IMG/VR virus record: IMGVR_UViG_3300034684_000463
Span: 1 to 40,642 of that record
From: a virus
Strand: one strand, 5' to 3'
Length of the DNA: 40,642 nucleotides
The first letter of the stretch is position 1. Each line of letters opens with the position of its first letter. Position numbers and translations under genes: made by a program. Under the pieces are notes generated by a model that had not been told where the DNA came from, did no database searches, and saw nothing but the letters and a program-made list of their open reading frames with translations. Shown piece after piece: positions 7,014 to 14,257 of the stretch.

Positions 7014-7028
7014 ATCGCAAGGGAAAAA

Positions 7029-7044
7029 ACACGCGGTAGCGTGC
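7029..7044. promoter_or_regulatory. Left operator 2
   Basis: ACACGC-GGTA-GCGTGC matches the operator consensus in 11 of 12 half-site bases. Its centre is 31 bases, about three helical turns, from left operator 1. A pair of sites on one DNA face fits cooperative repressor binding. The remaining bases of the 7045-7202 interval hold a terminator and the leader of the gene at 7203, and I see no other gene there. Confidence 0.7.
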
Positions 7045-7104
7045 GGCCAGGCTTCGTCTGGCGATTCGCTGTGCTACTCTGCAGGTGCGCAGCTTGTGGA
7101 CATG

Positions 7105-7127
7105 AAAAAGCCCGGCTTGGGCCGGGT
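7105..7127 (-). terminator. Leftward intrinsic terminator insulating the left operon
   Basis: CCCGGC (7111-7116) pairs with GCCGGG (7121-7126) over TTGG. Read leftward, the stem is followed by CTTTTTC. It lies between the immunity region and the left operators. Repressor transcripts that cross the gene at 7203 in antisense would stop here and would not enter the leftward operon in a lysogen. Confidence 0.8.
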
Positions 7128-7202
7128 CTAGAGTGCGATGGATTAAGTGAATGACCAAGCAGGCGTGTTAAGAACGAACGATGTTCCACTTGGAGGGATC
7201 AA

Positions 7203-7835
7203 ATGAGCGACGAAGCACTGAAACTGCTCTCTGCACCGTGGGACACCATTCTCACGCTTTCGTCTGGATACATCGGGTACTACGTCGCCCATGTCGGGAT
7301 CAGAGAGCACCATCGCGGGATCGACCAGGTGTTTCGCGTTGTTTTATATGGGTTCTTCGGAATTTTTGTTTACTACTGGCTTCGTTACAGCTTCGACGTA
7401 GGCATCCTGAGTGCCTCGTTGGCATCGCTCATCATGACCTTCGGTCTTGGTGCTTTCTGGAGGCGGTGGGGAAGAGCCCAGCTGGAAAAGGCGCTTCGGG
7501 CAGGCAGGATCAGCCAATCCGATGATACGCCAACGGCTTGGATGGCGCTTGCCGAAGCAGGTGATCATGCGGTCGCCACCCAGCTAAAGGTGCGATTGAG
7601 CGATGGAACTAGGCTTTTTTGTGAGAATTTGGCAGCCTTCAAGAGCCATCCTAACGGCCCGTGCGTCCTTGGGGGGAATGGAGATGTGTTGATCTACGTG
7701 ACGCACGAAGCCAAAGGATCCTCGAAGGAATATGCACGGATCGCCTCGATAGATGATGAGTTGCACGGCACGATGATCACTTACGTGCCGCGCGAGCAGA
7801 TCGCGAGAATTGAGTTCCGAAGAATGAGACGATGA
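7203..7835 (+). CDS. Membrane protein in the immunity region (DUF6338-like layout)
   Basis: This 210-residue protein has a strong GGAGG ribosome binding site six bases before its ATG. Residues about 15-35 (TILTLSSGYIGYYVAHVG) form a first hydrophobic segment, 45-62 (VVLYGFFGIFVYYWLRY) a second and 65-85 a third. A soluble domain from residue 95 follows, with DTPTAWMAL, LKVRLSDGTRLF, VLGGNGDVLIYVTHE and a final TYVPREQIARIEFR. This order of GYIGY near the start, GREHH, PTAWD-like, a DG-strand and a terminal I-x-x-I-E-F strand resembles DUF6338 from memory. It sits between the two operator clusters, convergent with the repressor gene. In lambda, rex occupies that place and excludes other phages. 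A lysogenic exclusion role is inferred. Confidence 0.8.
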   Translation: MSDEALKLLSAPWDTILTLSSGYIGYYVAHVGIREHHRGIDQVFRVVLYGFFGIFVYYWLRYSFDVGILSASLASLIMTFGLGAFWRRWGRAQLEKALRAGRISQSDDTPTAWMALAEAGDHAVATQLKVRLSDGTRLFCENLAAFKSHPNGPCVLGGNGDVLIYVTHEAKGSSKEYARIASIDDELHGTMITYVPREQIARIEFRRMRR

Positions 7836-7868
7836 TCAGTCGTCAGAGGGGGGCGGCGGGGGATGGCT

Positions 7869-7888
7869 GGAGCCTCCGGCTCCCGTTT
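7869..7888 (+). terminator. Hairpin after the 7203 gene
   Basis: GGAGCC (7869-7874) and GGCTCC (7878-7883) form a six-pair hairpin over TCC, followed by CGTTTCG. The T-run is short, so it is a weak intrinsic terminator or an mRNA-stabilising hairpin. It is placed 34 bases after the stop codon of the membrane-protein gene. Confidence 0.45.
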
Positions 7889-8039
7889 CGGGCTTGTGAT
7901 TATTCTGGGGTGTAGATGGGATGTAGTTCTTTTCTGAATGCCGTGGAATTTCTTGCTTTGGGGTGCCGCTGCTCTCTTTAGTCAAGGTCCAACCTCCTCA
8001 TGTTGCAGAAAAATCGTCTCTCATCAGTGCCTTGAAGGA

Positions 8040-8130
8040 TATGATGACTGCTGCCGGGCCATCATCATACGAGTTCACCCGGGTTGTCTCCGCAGGTTGA
8101 CCGATGCGCGGATTGCCGCGTAGGGTGAAC
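8040..8130. other. Structured noncoding segment between the 7203 gene and the repressor
   Basis: The 350-base gap 7836-8185 has no convincing gene. Within it, TATGATGA (8040-8047) pairs with TCATCATA (8062-8069). GTTCACCC (8073-8080) pairs with GGGTGAAC (8123-8130) and encloses a small hairpin CGCGG-ATTG-CCGCG (8107-8120). Read leftward, these follow the repressor stop and could act as its 3' end. A small RNA is also possible. The flanking bases 7889-8039 are AT-richer and show nothing I can support. Confidence 0.4.
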
Positions 8131-8185
8131 GGATTGAGAACATCGGGGGGTGTGGTGGTTGATCTGGGCGCGATTAGGATGCTTC

Positions 8186-8545
8186 TCATTTGGCGTTCGC
8201 TCCCGGCGGATGCTCGGGAAGAGGGCCTTCGGCTTCTGGCCGATCTTGCAGAGCCTCTAGAACAGACAGGGCTTGGCCCCTCACTTCCGGGCGAATTCGG
8301 CTCGCCACGGCTAGAAACCTCAGGTCGTCCTCGGAAGCGCGGATGCCCGTGAGGACATAGAGCGCAGACTGCTTGCCCAGCACGTCAAGCAGCCGGGCAA
8401 GGCGATCAGAGCCCGGCTCCTTCCCATCCTTGAGGAATTGCTGCACGTAATTCACACCCAAACCGGCCGCTACGCTTATCGCACGTGCGCTCCTGCCGTC
8501 GGTGCTGATCGCCTTCTGCAGGCGCGTAACCCAGTCTTTTTCCAT
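8186..8545 (-). CDS. CI-like repressor, HTH domain without peptidase domain
   Basis: This 119-residue protein has an XRE-type helix-turn-helix at residues about 6-56 (RLQKAISTDGRSARAISVAA, GLGVNYVQQFLKDGKEPG, RLARLLDVLG). A short helical C-terminus follows (EDDLRFLAVASRI and EVRGQALSVLEALQ). It lacks the S24 LexA/CI autoproteolysis domain, whose Ser/Lys residues and length are absent. RecA-stimulated self-cleavage is therefore not expected. I chose the ATG at 8545. The frame to 8674 would run through the operators. It is divergent from the Cro-like gene, with three operator dyads between them, which is the main support for its role as the lysogeny repressor. Confidence 0.85.
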   Translation of the reverse strand: MEKDWVTRLQKAISTDGRSARAISVAAGLGVNYVQQFLKDGKEPGSDRLARLLDVLGKQSALYVLTGIRASEDDLRFLAVASRIRPEVRGQALSVLEALQDRPEAEGPLPEHPPGANAK

Positions 8546-8558
8546 GCTCAATTTGCTA

Positions 8559-8574
8559 GCACGCTGGTTCGTTC
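8559..8574. promoter_or_regulatory. Right operator 3 (repressor-proximal)
   Basis: GCACGC-TGGT-TCGTTC has one perfect and one degraded half-site (10 of 12). Its centre is 23 bases from the next operator. It lies 13 bases upstream of the repressor ATG, where a bound protein could switch off the repressor's own promoter, as lambda OR3 does. Confidence 0.6.
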
Positions 8575-8581
8575 GGCGCAT

Positions 8582-8597
8582 GAACGTTATGGCGTGT
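8582..8597. promoter_or_regulatory. Right operator 2
   Basis: GAACGT-TATG-GCGTGT matches the consensus in 9 of 12 half-site bases. Its centre lies 23 and 24 bases from its two neighbours. On its own it would not be called. The regular spacing in a three-site array is the support. Confidence 0.6.
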
Positions 8598-8605
8598 ATT
8601 GACGC

Positions 8606-8621
8606 GCACGCCAAAGCGTGC
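8606..8621. promoter_or_regulatory. Right operator 1 (perfect dyad, cro-proximal)
   Basis: GCACGC-CAAA-GCGTGC is a perfect dyad with the same half-sites as left operator 1. It ends 12 bases before the proposed cro start. The flanking sequence TTGCAC read leftward could be the -35 box of the repressor promoter, with AATACA 17 bases on. The boxes are weak, so promoter positions stay uncertain. Confidence 0.8.
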
Positions 8622-8633
8622 AAACCATCCGCC

Positions 8634-8852
8634 ATGGAACAGCCTCTCCTCACCGAAGTCGAACGCTTCATCACCGCGACCGGCCTGTCTGATCACAGGG
8701 CTGGGATGGTGCTCTGCAAGAATGGTAAGCTTGTCGAGCGTCTCCGGGCTGGTCGGCGCATCTGGCCTGAGACCGCTCAGATGGTGCGTGATGCAATCGC
8801 GCGCGAGACCGCTGCGCGCTGTGCGCCTGAAGCAAGCGAGGCGGCCGAATGA
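8634..8852 (+). CDS. Cro-like small DNA-binding protein
   Basis: This 72-residue protein (MEQPLLTEVERFITATGLSD...) has the compact helical shape of a Cro-type HTH. ERFITATGLSDHRAGMVLCK and GKLVERLRAGRRIWPETAQM would form helices 2-3 and the following turn. It is the first gene rightward of the operators and divergent from the repressor, the usual place of cro. I chose the start at 8634 because upstream ATG codons (8580, 8589) fall inside operator 2. No good ribosome binding site precedes it, so translation may be leaderless or start elsewhere. The identity rests on position and helical pattern. Confidence 0.7.
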   Translation: MEQPLLTEVERFITATGLSDHRAGMVLCKNGKLVERLRAGRRIWPETAQMVRDAIARETAARCAPEASEAAE

Positions 8853-8926
8853 CCGCCCCGCTTCACCATCCTCTCTCTGTTCATCATGCCGGCTCACAAC
8901 CGCATGATGCCTCAGGAGAAAACCAA

Positions 8927-9154
8927 ATGTCCCATACCAAAGTTTTTGACCCGCGCGGTTTCCGCGCGCGTTTCGCCGATCTCTGGGCCGAGTTCCTGAG
9001 GGCGAACTACCGCAATCCCGAAGAGGTCTCTGTGGCCTACGGGGTGCGCTTTCAGACAGCAGTCAATTGGTGGAACGGGTCCAACCGCCCCAGCGGCGAC
9101 GTGGTTGCGCTGGCTGGGCGCAGGTTCACCGAGTTCCTGGAGAAGCGCGCATGA
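8927..9154 (+). CDS. Early HTH regulator (CII-position)
   Basis: This 75-residue protein has a helix-turn-helix reading EEVSVAYGVRFQTAVNWWNG followed by SNRPSGDVVALAG. Its Trp-rich recognition helix resembles those of phage and plasmid copy regulators. I chose the ATG at 8927 because AGGAGA lies seven bases upstream. An ATG at 8849 that overlaps the cro stop is the alternative and adds 26 residues. It is the second gene of the rightward operon, where lambda has cII. That functional parallel is positional only. Confidence 0.7.
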   Translation: MSHTKVFDPRGFRARFADLWAEFLRANYRNPEEVSVAYGVRFQTAVNWWNGSNRPSGDVVALAGRRFTEFLEKRA

Positions 9155-9306
9155 TGCGGCTGGTGATCCTCTATCCCGCCTGGGCGGTGCTGACGCTGCT
9201 GATCGTGCTGCTGGCGGGCGGGGGGATCTCCCTGCGCATCGCCGCCGATCGGTTGGTGCAGGCGCAAAAGTTTTTGGCCAATGAAATTGAGGCTCGCCGC
9301 AAATGA
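9151..9306 (+). CDS. Small single-pass membrane protein
   Basis: This 51-residue protein begins MMRLVILYPAWAVLTLLIVL, a transmembrane helix spanning residues 3-27. A short amphipathic, charged C-terminal helix follows (AADRLVQAQKFLANEIEARRK). The ATG at 9151 overlaps the previous stop, and the stop overlaps the next ATG. ATG 9154 is an equal alternative start. The function is unknown. Confidence 0.7.
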   Translation: MMRLVILYPAWAVLTLLIVLLAGGGISLRIAADRLVQAQKFLANEIEARRK

Positions 9307-9821
9307 CCAGCGTGAGCTCGCATGATCAGATCAGCTGGGGCGCGCTGCTCGCGCCCGATGTCGCCGGTCGCTTCGAGCTCCTGAAAACCGGCGCCACACC
9401 CGAGCTGGTGGCGCGGCACTGCCGCTGGGGATCGCCGGTCTATCTGGCCACGCCCTACAGCAAGGTCTCGGTCGGCCCCGACGGCATCTGGCGGCGCGAC
9501 CTGTCCGAGGCGGCAATGGCGGTTGCGGCGCGCGAGTCCGCACGGCTTCTCGATGTCGGCGTGGCTGCGGTGTCGCCGATCGTGCTCTCGGGCGCGATGA
9601 TCCACGCCACCATGTATCCGTCGCCCCGCCTCGCGCCGCTCGACGCGAAGCTCTGGCGCAACTTCTGCCGGCCGATCCTCGATGCCTGCTGCGCCGTCGT
9701 GGTGCCGGACGTTCAGGGTTGGTCGACCTCGGGCGGCGTCTGGCACGAGGTCAAGATCTCGCTCGAGCTGCAGGTGCCGGTCTTTCTCTACGCCGCCGGG
9801 TCGAGCCATGGCGAGGCCTAA
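9303..9821 (+). CDS. DUF1937 protein, nucleoside deoxyribosyltransferase-like fold
   Basis: This 172-residue protein has the family landmarks in order: PVYLATPYSK, then a helix with the A-x-x-x-x-x-A-A-x-L pattern around AARESARLLDVGVAAVSPIV, W-R-x-x-C-R-P-I-L-D-A-C-C-A-V-V-V-P, and GWSTSGGVWHEV. DUF1937 belongs to the nucleoside 2-deoxyribosyltransferase-like superfamily. In that superfamily the YLA(S/T)PY strand binds the nucleobase or nucleotide, and the G-x-x-x-S-x-G-x-x-x-E segment holds the catalytic Glu. Here Glu lies in WHEVKI. A role in phage nucleotide metabolism is inferred. The start at 9303 is ATGA-coupled to the gene before. Confidence 0.85.
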   Translation: MTSVSSHDQISWGALLAPDVAGRFELLKTGATPELVARHCRWGSPVYLATPYSKVSVGPDGIWRRDLSEAAMAVAARESARLLDVGVAAVSPIVLSGAMIHATMYPSPRLAPLDAKLWRNFCRPILDACCAVVVPDVQGWSTSGGVWHEVKISLELQVPVFLYAAGSSHGEA

Positions 9822-10077
9822 GGCCAGATCCACGGATCGCCTCACCGCCATCGGCGCGTCAGGTGCGCAGGCCGCCCAGGTCACCCGCGCCGTTCACGTT
9901 CAGGTCGAGGATCTCCGCATCACGGTGCTGGAGGTAGAGGGAACCGTTCAGCTCGTCTGGGCGCGCAAATGGAATGCCGAATGGAAAACCCTGCTCAACG
10001 AGTTCGCCACGACGATGACGGGCCCGGCGCTGCGCGCCCTGGCCGATGCGGTGGACGAGGCGACGGCGAAGCTGTGA
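9808..10077 (+). CDS. Hypothetical early protein
   Basis: This 89-residue protein begins MARPKARSTDRLTAIGASGA, a basic N-terminus. Two beta strands (HVQVEDLRITVLEVEGTVQLVW broken into halves) and a helical C-terminus (LRALADAVDEATAKL) follow. The start at 9808 overlaps the DUF1937 gene by 14 bases. I do not recognise it. A small nucleic-acid-associated role is possible but not supported by a motif. Confidence 0.65.
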   Translation: MARPKARSTDRLTAIGASGAQAAQVTRAVHVQVEDLRITVLEVEGTVQLVWARKWNAEWKTLLNEFATTMTGPALRALADAVDEATAKL

Positions 10078-10168
10078 CGCGAGCGGATCGCGGATGGCAG
10101 TCCATCGGGTCGCTCGCCGCCGGCGCTGTCGCGCAGGCATCCGAAACCGCTCTGAAGGAGCCCAAACC

Positions 10169-11209
10169 ATGCACAATCTGAACCTGATGACGCTGGAAGA
10201 ACTGAACGCGCTTCACGCGACCACCTCGGCGCTGGTCGCCGCGGGCAAGGCGCTGGTGGCGCACAAGATTGATCCGGTCTTCTCGCTGGAGCCGGGCCTG
10301 CCGGCGCGGATCACGCTGATCAGGCAAGGGGTGCCGGGAGATCGGGCGGTAGAGTTTACGTTCGTCGGCGAGGCGGTCCATCCGGCCTTCACCGTCTTCG
10401 CCGAGCAACTCGCAGCGCAGGAAGCCTCGACGGAAGAAAGCGGTGAAGTCCTGCCGGCGGAGTCTGCGCTGGAAGCGGCGAGCGCTCGGGATTCGGTGCC
10501 CGAACCTGAAAGGCCGAAGTCGGAGGTCTCACCCTCGCCGGCGGCACCGGTTTCGAAGGCCGAGCAAGAACCGGAAGCCGCTACGGCGCCGGTCGATGCG
10601 CAGCCAATGCTTCGCGCGGGCCCGCTCGACGATGATGAGCGAGCCACGATCACGCGGCTCGCCGCCGAGGGTGTCGCTCGCCCGGAGATCGCCACGCAAC
10701 TCGGCCGCAGGGTCCAGTCCGTGTCGCTTTACCTGTCGTCGCTGGAGCAGGCGAAGAGCAAGATCGAGGCGAAGCCGCGAGAGGCCCAGAAAGCGCCGCC
10801 GCGAGCGTCCGTCAAAGTGCCCAGCAAAGCGGCCGCTCCGATTCCGAAACCGCCCGCGCCGCCCGCGCCAAAGATCACCGTCACCGCGCCGGTGTCCGCT
10901 CCGGTGACGGCAGAAAAGCAGGCCGAGCCCGTGTGGCATGCGCCGATCGACCGCCACCTCACGACGCTGGGCTACTCTGGCGGATGGAGCGCCGGGCTCG
11001 ATCTCGATCTGGTCGAGGGCCTGTCGAAGGGCATCAAGCTCGGGATGCTGGCCACCGACCTCGGTCTCGACACGTCCGCGCTCAAATCCCGGTTCACGGC
11101 TCTGACCGCCTGCGTTCGCGATGACTTCGGCATGATGACGATCGAACAGCAGAAGCGCCTGCTGACCGTGCTGCGCTCCCGCGCGCCCGCCAAGGGGTCG
11201 GCGGCCTGA
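10169..11209 (+). CDS. Multi-domain protein with internal HTH
   Basis: This 346-residue protein has an AAGGAG site nine bases before the ATG. Residues 1-80 form a helical then beta domain (LMTLEELNALHATTSALVAA, then ARITLIRQGVPGDRAVEFTF). Residues 85-150 are a low-complexity linker rich in Glu/Pro/Ala. A homeodomain-like HTH lies at about 152-195 (DDERATITRLAAEGVARPEI, then QLGRRVQSVSLYLSSLE). A second Pro/Lys/Ala linker and a C-terminal helical domain (about 265-346, LTTLGYSGGWSAGLDLDLVE) end the protein. Its position before the primase suggests a replication initiator or regulator. No family was identified. Confidence 0.75.
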   Translation: MHNLNLMTLEELNALHATTSALVAAGKALVAHKIDPVFSLEPGLPARITLIRQGVPGDRAVEFTFVGEAVHPAFTVFAEQLAAQEASTEESGEVLPAESALEAASARDSVPEPERPKSEVSPSPAAPVSKAEQEPEAATAPVDAQPMLRAGPLDDDERATITRLAAEGVARPEIATQLGRRVQSVSLYLSSLEQAKSKIEAKPREAQKAPPRASVKVPSKAAAPIPKPPAPPAPKITVTAPVSAPVTAEKQAEPVWHAPIDRHLTTLGYSGGWSAGLDLDLVEGLSKGIKLGMLATDLGLDTSALKSRFTALTACVRDDFGMMTIEQQKRLLTVLRSRAPAKGSAA

Positions 11210-11211
11210 TC

Positions 11212-12336
11212 ATGGCTACGCTCGAAGATCCACGGCGCGCCGAGGCGCAGGCCATGCCCATGGCCGATATCGCCGCGCGGCTCGAATTGTCGGGTCTGCA
11301 AAAGGCCGGGCATGAGCTGGTCGGGCCGTGCCCGAACTGCGGCGGCACCGATCGCTTCGGGATCAACCTGCGCAAGGGCGTGTTCGGCTGCCGGCGATGC
11401 GGCGGCAGGGGCGGCGGCGTCGACCTGGTCATGTTCGTCCTGCGGATGGAATTTCCAGCCGCTCTCGAATGGCTCTGCGGTCCTCGGCAGGAGATCTCCG
11501 AAGAGGAGCGCCAGCGGCGCGCCAGGATCGCCGAGGCCAACGCAAAAGAGAAGCAGGCCGAGGCCGAGCGATTCCGCGCCAAGGCGATCGCGGATGCGCG
11601 CAAGATCTGGAACGCTGGCCAGCCGGCTGAAGGCACCGCAGTGCGCGACTACCTCACGATCCGGGGCATCCGCCCCGAGCTGTTCCCGATCATGCCAAAG
11701 AGCCTGCGGTTTCACGCGGATCTTCCCTACATGGTCGAGCTCGGCCCTCAGAACTACGCCCAGGCGCACCGCGGCCCGGCGATGCTCGCCGTGGTGCAGG
11801 GCGCCGACGGGCAAGGCACCGCCGTGCACCGGACATGGCTCGATCTCACCCGCCCGAATGGAAAGGCGGAGATCGTCCATCCCAAGACGGGCAAGTCGCT
11901 GTCGTCGAAGAAGCTGCTCGGCTCGAAGAAGGGCGGCGCAATCCGCCTGCTGCAAGGCTCGGGTGACGCGCTGGTGATGGGCGAGGGCATCGAAACCACG
12001 GTCTCTGGCGGGATTGTCGATGCGATTCCGGGCGCGAGCTACTGGGCCGGCGTCGATCTGGGCAACATGTCGGGCCAGCGCGTCTTCGGCCGCGGCCTGC
12101 GCTACGCCGGGATCCCCGACATGACCGATGACGAGGCGTTCGTGCCGCCGCCATGGGTTCGCCGGCTGATCTTCATCCAGGACGGCGACAGCGACCCTCG
12201 GGACACCCGGGCCAAGCTCCTCGCCGGCCTCCGCCGCGCCATGCTCCGCCGCCCCGGATTGAGGGCGCAAATCGTGCATGCCGATGCGGGATCCGATCTG
12301 AATGACGTGTTGATAGGAGACGGCGACAATGGATGA
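11212..12336 (+). CDS. Zinc-finger TOPRIM primase
   Basis: This 374-residue protein would make RNA primers for phage replication. It has a CHC2/DUF7146-like zinc finger with CPNC at residues 40-43 and CRRC at 60-63. A charged coiled segment lies at 95-135. A TOPRIM domain carries the conserved Glu in MGEGIE (Glu258) and the DxD motif in IQDGDSD (Asp324, Asp326), which bind metal ions for catalysis. The order is that of phage DnaG-type primases, though the protein is shorter than bacterial DnaG (about 600). It starts two bases after the preceding gene and overlaps the helicase gene by eight bases, so the two replication proteins are coupled. Confidence 0.9.
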   Translation: MATLEDPRRAEAQAMPMADIAARLELSGLQKAGHELVGPCPNCGGTDRFGINLRKGVFGCRRCGGRGGGVDLVMFVLRMEFPAALEWLCGPRQEISEEERQRRARIAEANAKEKQAEAERFRAKAIADARKIWNAGQPAEGTAVRDYLTIRGIRPELFPIMPKSLRFHADLPYMVELGPQNYAQAHRGPAMLAVVQGADGQGTAVHRTWLDLTRPNGKAEIVHPKTGKSLSSKKLLGSKKGGAIRLLQGSGDALVMGEGIETTVSGGIVDAIPGASYWAGVDLGNMSGQRVFGRGLRYAGIPDMTDDEAFVPPPWVRRLIFIQDGDSDPRDTRAKLLAGLRRAMLRRPGLRAQIVHADAGSDLNDVLIGDGDNG

Positions 12337-14230
12337 TCGCCTGGACAAGGTGCGCGCCATCATGACCGCGCCAGAGGAAGTGGATCTGCATGAGGGCGCG
12401 GACAGCGGCGGGCCATGGGATGCCGGCGGCTCGGCCAGCCCAGAAGATGATCGGCGCCATGATCATGATGACGGGATCGATCCGCCCCCCGAACCCCCCG
12501 AGAATGGCGAAGGGGAAGAGCCTCCCGAGGCCCGGTGTGTCGCATTCCCGCTGAACGACTACGGCAACGCCCAGCGTCTCCTCGAGCACTTCGGCGAGGA
12601 TCTGATCTCTGTGCCGCGCGTGGGATGGTTCGTCTGGGACACCCGCAAATGGGTATCAGACCCCGACAGCATTCTGGTCCGGCGGCACGCCCATAAGCTG
12701 ACCGCGCTGATCGGCAAGGAAATCTGGCATCTGCGGTACACCGAGGCGCAGGAGACCATCCTCATGGCAGGCGATGCCGGCGAAGAGGCTATGGAAGAGA
12801 TCGCCGCCACCCCGACCAAGGATAGGACTGCTGAGCAGAACGTCCGTTATCTCGAGGCGTCGAAAGCGGTCGCGGCGGCGCGTGAGATCAGGGAAGGCCG
12901 GAGCAAGACAGTCGGTCGAATCCTGACCCATGCGAAGAATGTCGGGAACACCAACGGCATCAAGAACCTGCTGACCGAGGCCGCGACGATCATCGCGCGG
13001 AGCCTCGAGGATCTCGACGCGGGCCCGCTCGACATCAACACCGAAAGCGGTGTGCTGCGATTCAGCACCGTGGTCGATGAGCTTTCCGCGTCCTTCCTGC
13101 CGCCTGACGCGCCCAAACCCATGATGGCGGTGGTCGATCTTCTGGAACACAAGCGCGAGCAGCTGCTGACGAAGATCATGCCCGTCGCCTACGATCCGAA
13201 GGCCACTGCACCTCTGTTTCATTCCTTCCTCGAGCGCGTGCAACCGGTGCCAGAGATGCGCCGGTTCCTGCAGCGCTGGCTCGGCCTGAGCCTCACTGGC
13301 CTGACCAGCGAGCAGAAGTTCGCCTTCTTCTATGGCATCGGTGCGAACGGAAAGTCGGTCCTCGTCGACCTGATCGGCAACATGGCCGGGGACTATTCCG
13401 CCTCGGCCAAGATCGAGTCGCTGACCGGCCGCAACCGCCGCGGAGGCGGAGACGCGACACCCGACCTCATGCCGCTGATCGGCGCCAGGTTCGTGCGCGC
13501 CTCGGAGCCAGACCAGAGCCAGCAGCTCCAGGAGGGGCTGATCAAGGAACTCACGGGCGGCGAGCCGATCCTTGTCCGCGCGCTCAATGAGAACTTCGTT
13601 CTGGTGCGGCCGATCTTCAAGCTGACGATCTCGGGCAACCATCGGCCTGAGATCCGCGGCGGTGACGAGGGGATCTGGCGTCGAGTGATGCTCATCCCCT
13701 TCGACGTGCATATCCCGCCACAGGAGCGGGATCCGGATCTCGGCGAGAAGCTATGGGCGGAGCGATCGGGCGTCCTCAACTGGCTGATCGAGGGGCTGAA
13801 GGACTATCTGGTCAATGGGCTGCAGGTGCCCGAATCCGTTCTCGAGGCGACGCGGGAGTACCGAGAGGACAGCGATCCGCTTGGCGCGTTCCTGACGAGC
13901 TGCTGCGTCGTCAGCGGCGCGGCAGCGGATGAGATAGGGACGCGGGAGTTGGGCCAGGCGTTCAACTACTGGCTCGAGGAAACCGGCCGGCAGGCTTGGG
14001 GGCTGAACACGGTTTCCAAGCGAATATCGGACAAGGCCGAGCGATGGGCCTCTCCTGCCACGGGCAAGACGTTCGCGCGCAAGAAAAAGTCCACCTGGTA
14101 CTGCGTCGGGGTCCGATTGGCGGAACCCTTCGCTAGCCGGTTCAAGGAAGCGCCCCGTGACACGAAGGGGAATGTCCTGGTGGTGTCGCCGGCACCCCCG
14201 GCAGCGGCTGGTGCTGATCATGAGTTCTGA
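12329..14230 (+). CDS. D5/P4-type primase-helicase (SF3 helicase)
   Basis: This 633-residue protein unwinds DNA at the phage origin. The N-terminal 70 residues are acidic and disordered. Residues 75-290 match the D5_N-type region (FVWDTRKWVSDPDSILVRRH, then LDINTESGVLRF). An SF3 helicase core follows, with Walker A GIGANGKS at residues 336-343. Motif B is around LMPLIGARFVRASEPDQ and motif C is in KLTISGNHRPEIRGGDEGIW, followed by RRVMLIPF. The C-terminal 120 residues include an HTH-like end typical of the P4 family (GTRELGQAFNYWLEETGR). With the separate TOPRIM primase immediately upstream it forms a two-protein priming and unwinding module. DNA polymerase would be the host's. Confidence 0.93.
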   Translation: MDDRLDKVRAIMTAPEEVDLHEGADSGGPWDAGGSASPEDDRRHDHDDGIDPPPEPPENGEGEEPPEARCVAFPLNDYGNAQRLLEHFGEDLISVPRVGWFVWDTRKWVSDPDSILVRRHAHKLTALIGKEIWHLRYTEAQETILMAGDAGEEAMEEIAATPTKDRTAEQNVRYLEASKAVAAAREIREGRSKTVGRILTHAKNVGNTNGIKNLLTEAATIIARSLEDLDAGPLDINTESGVLRFSTVVDELSASFLPPDAPKPMMAVVDLLEHKREQLLTKIMPVAYDPKATAPLFHSFLERVQPVPEMRRFLQRWLGLSLTGLTSEQKFAFFYGIGANGKSVLVDLIGNMAGDYSASAKIESLTGRNRRGGGDATPDLMPLIGARFVRASEPDQSQQLQEGLIKELTGGEPILVRALNENFVLVRPIFKLTISGNHRPEIRGGDEGIWRRVMLIPFDVHIPPQERDPDLGEKLWAERSGVLNWLIEGLKDYLVNGLQVPESVLEATREYREDSDPLGAFLTSCCVVSGAAADEIGTRELGQAFNYWLEETGRQAWGLNTVSKRISDKAERWASPATGKTFARKKKSTWYCVGVRLAEPFASRFKEAPRDTKGNVLVVSPAPPAAAGADHEF

Positions 14231-14257
14231 CGCCCCGCACCCCTTTTCGCCCGAATT

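Noticed and set aside
6997-7044. GC-rich dyads at the left operators as a terminator
   Set aside because: No T-run follows in either direction for the dyads themselves, and the same sequence recurs at the repressor-cro interval. A binding site is the better explanation.
7938-8189. Two small frames (7938-8123 plus, 7998-8189 minus) in the immunity gap
   Set aside because: Neither has a ribosome binding site or plausible composition. They overlap each other and the structured segment.
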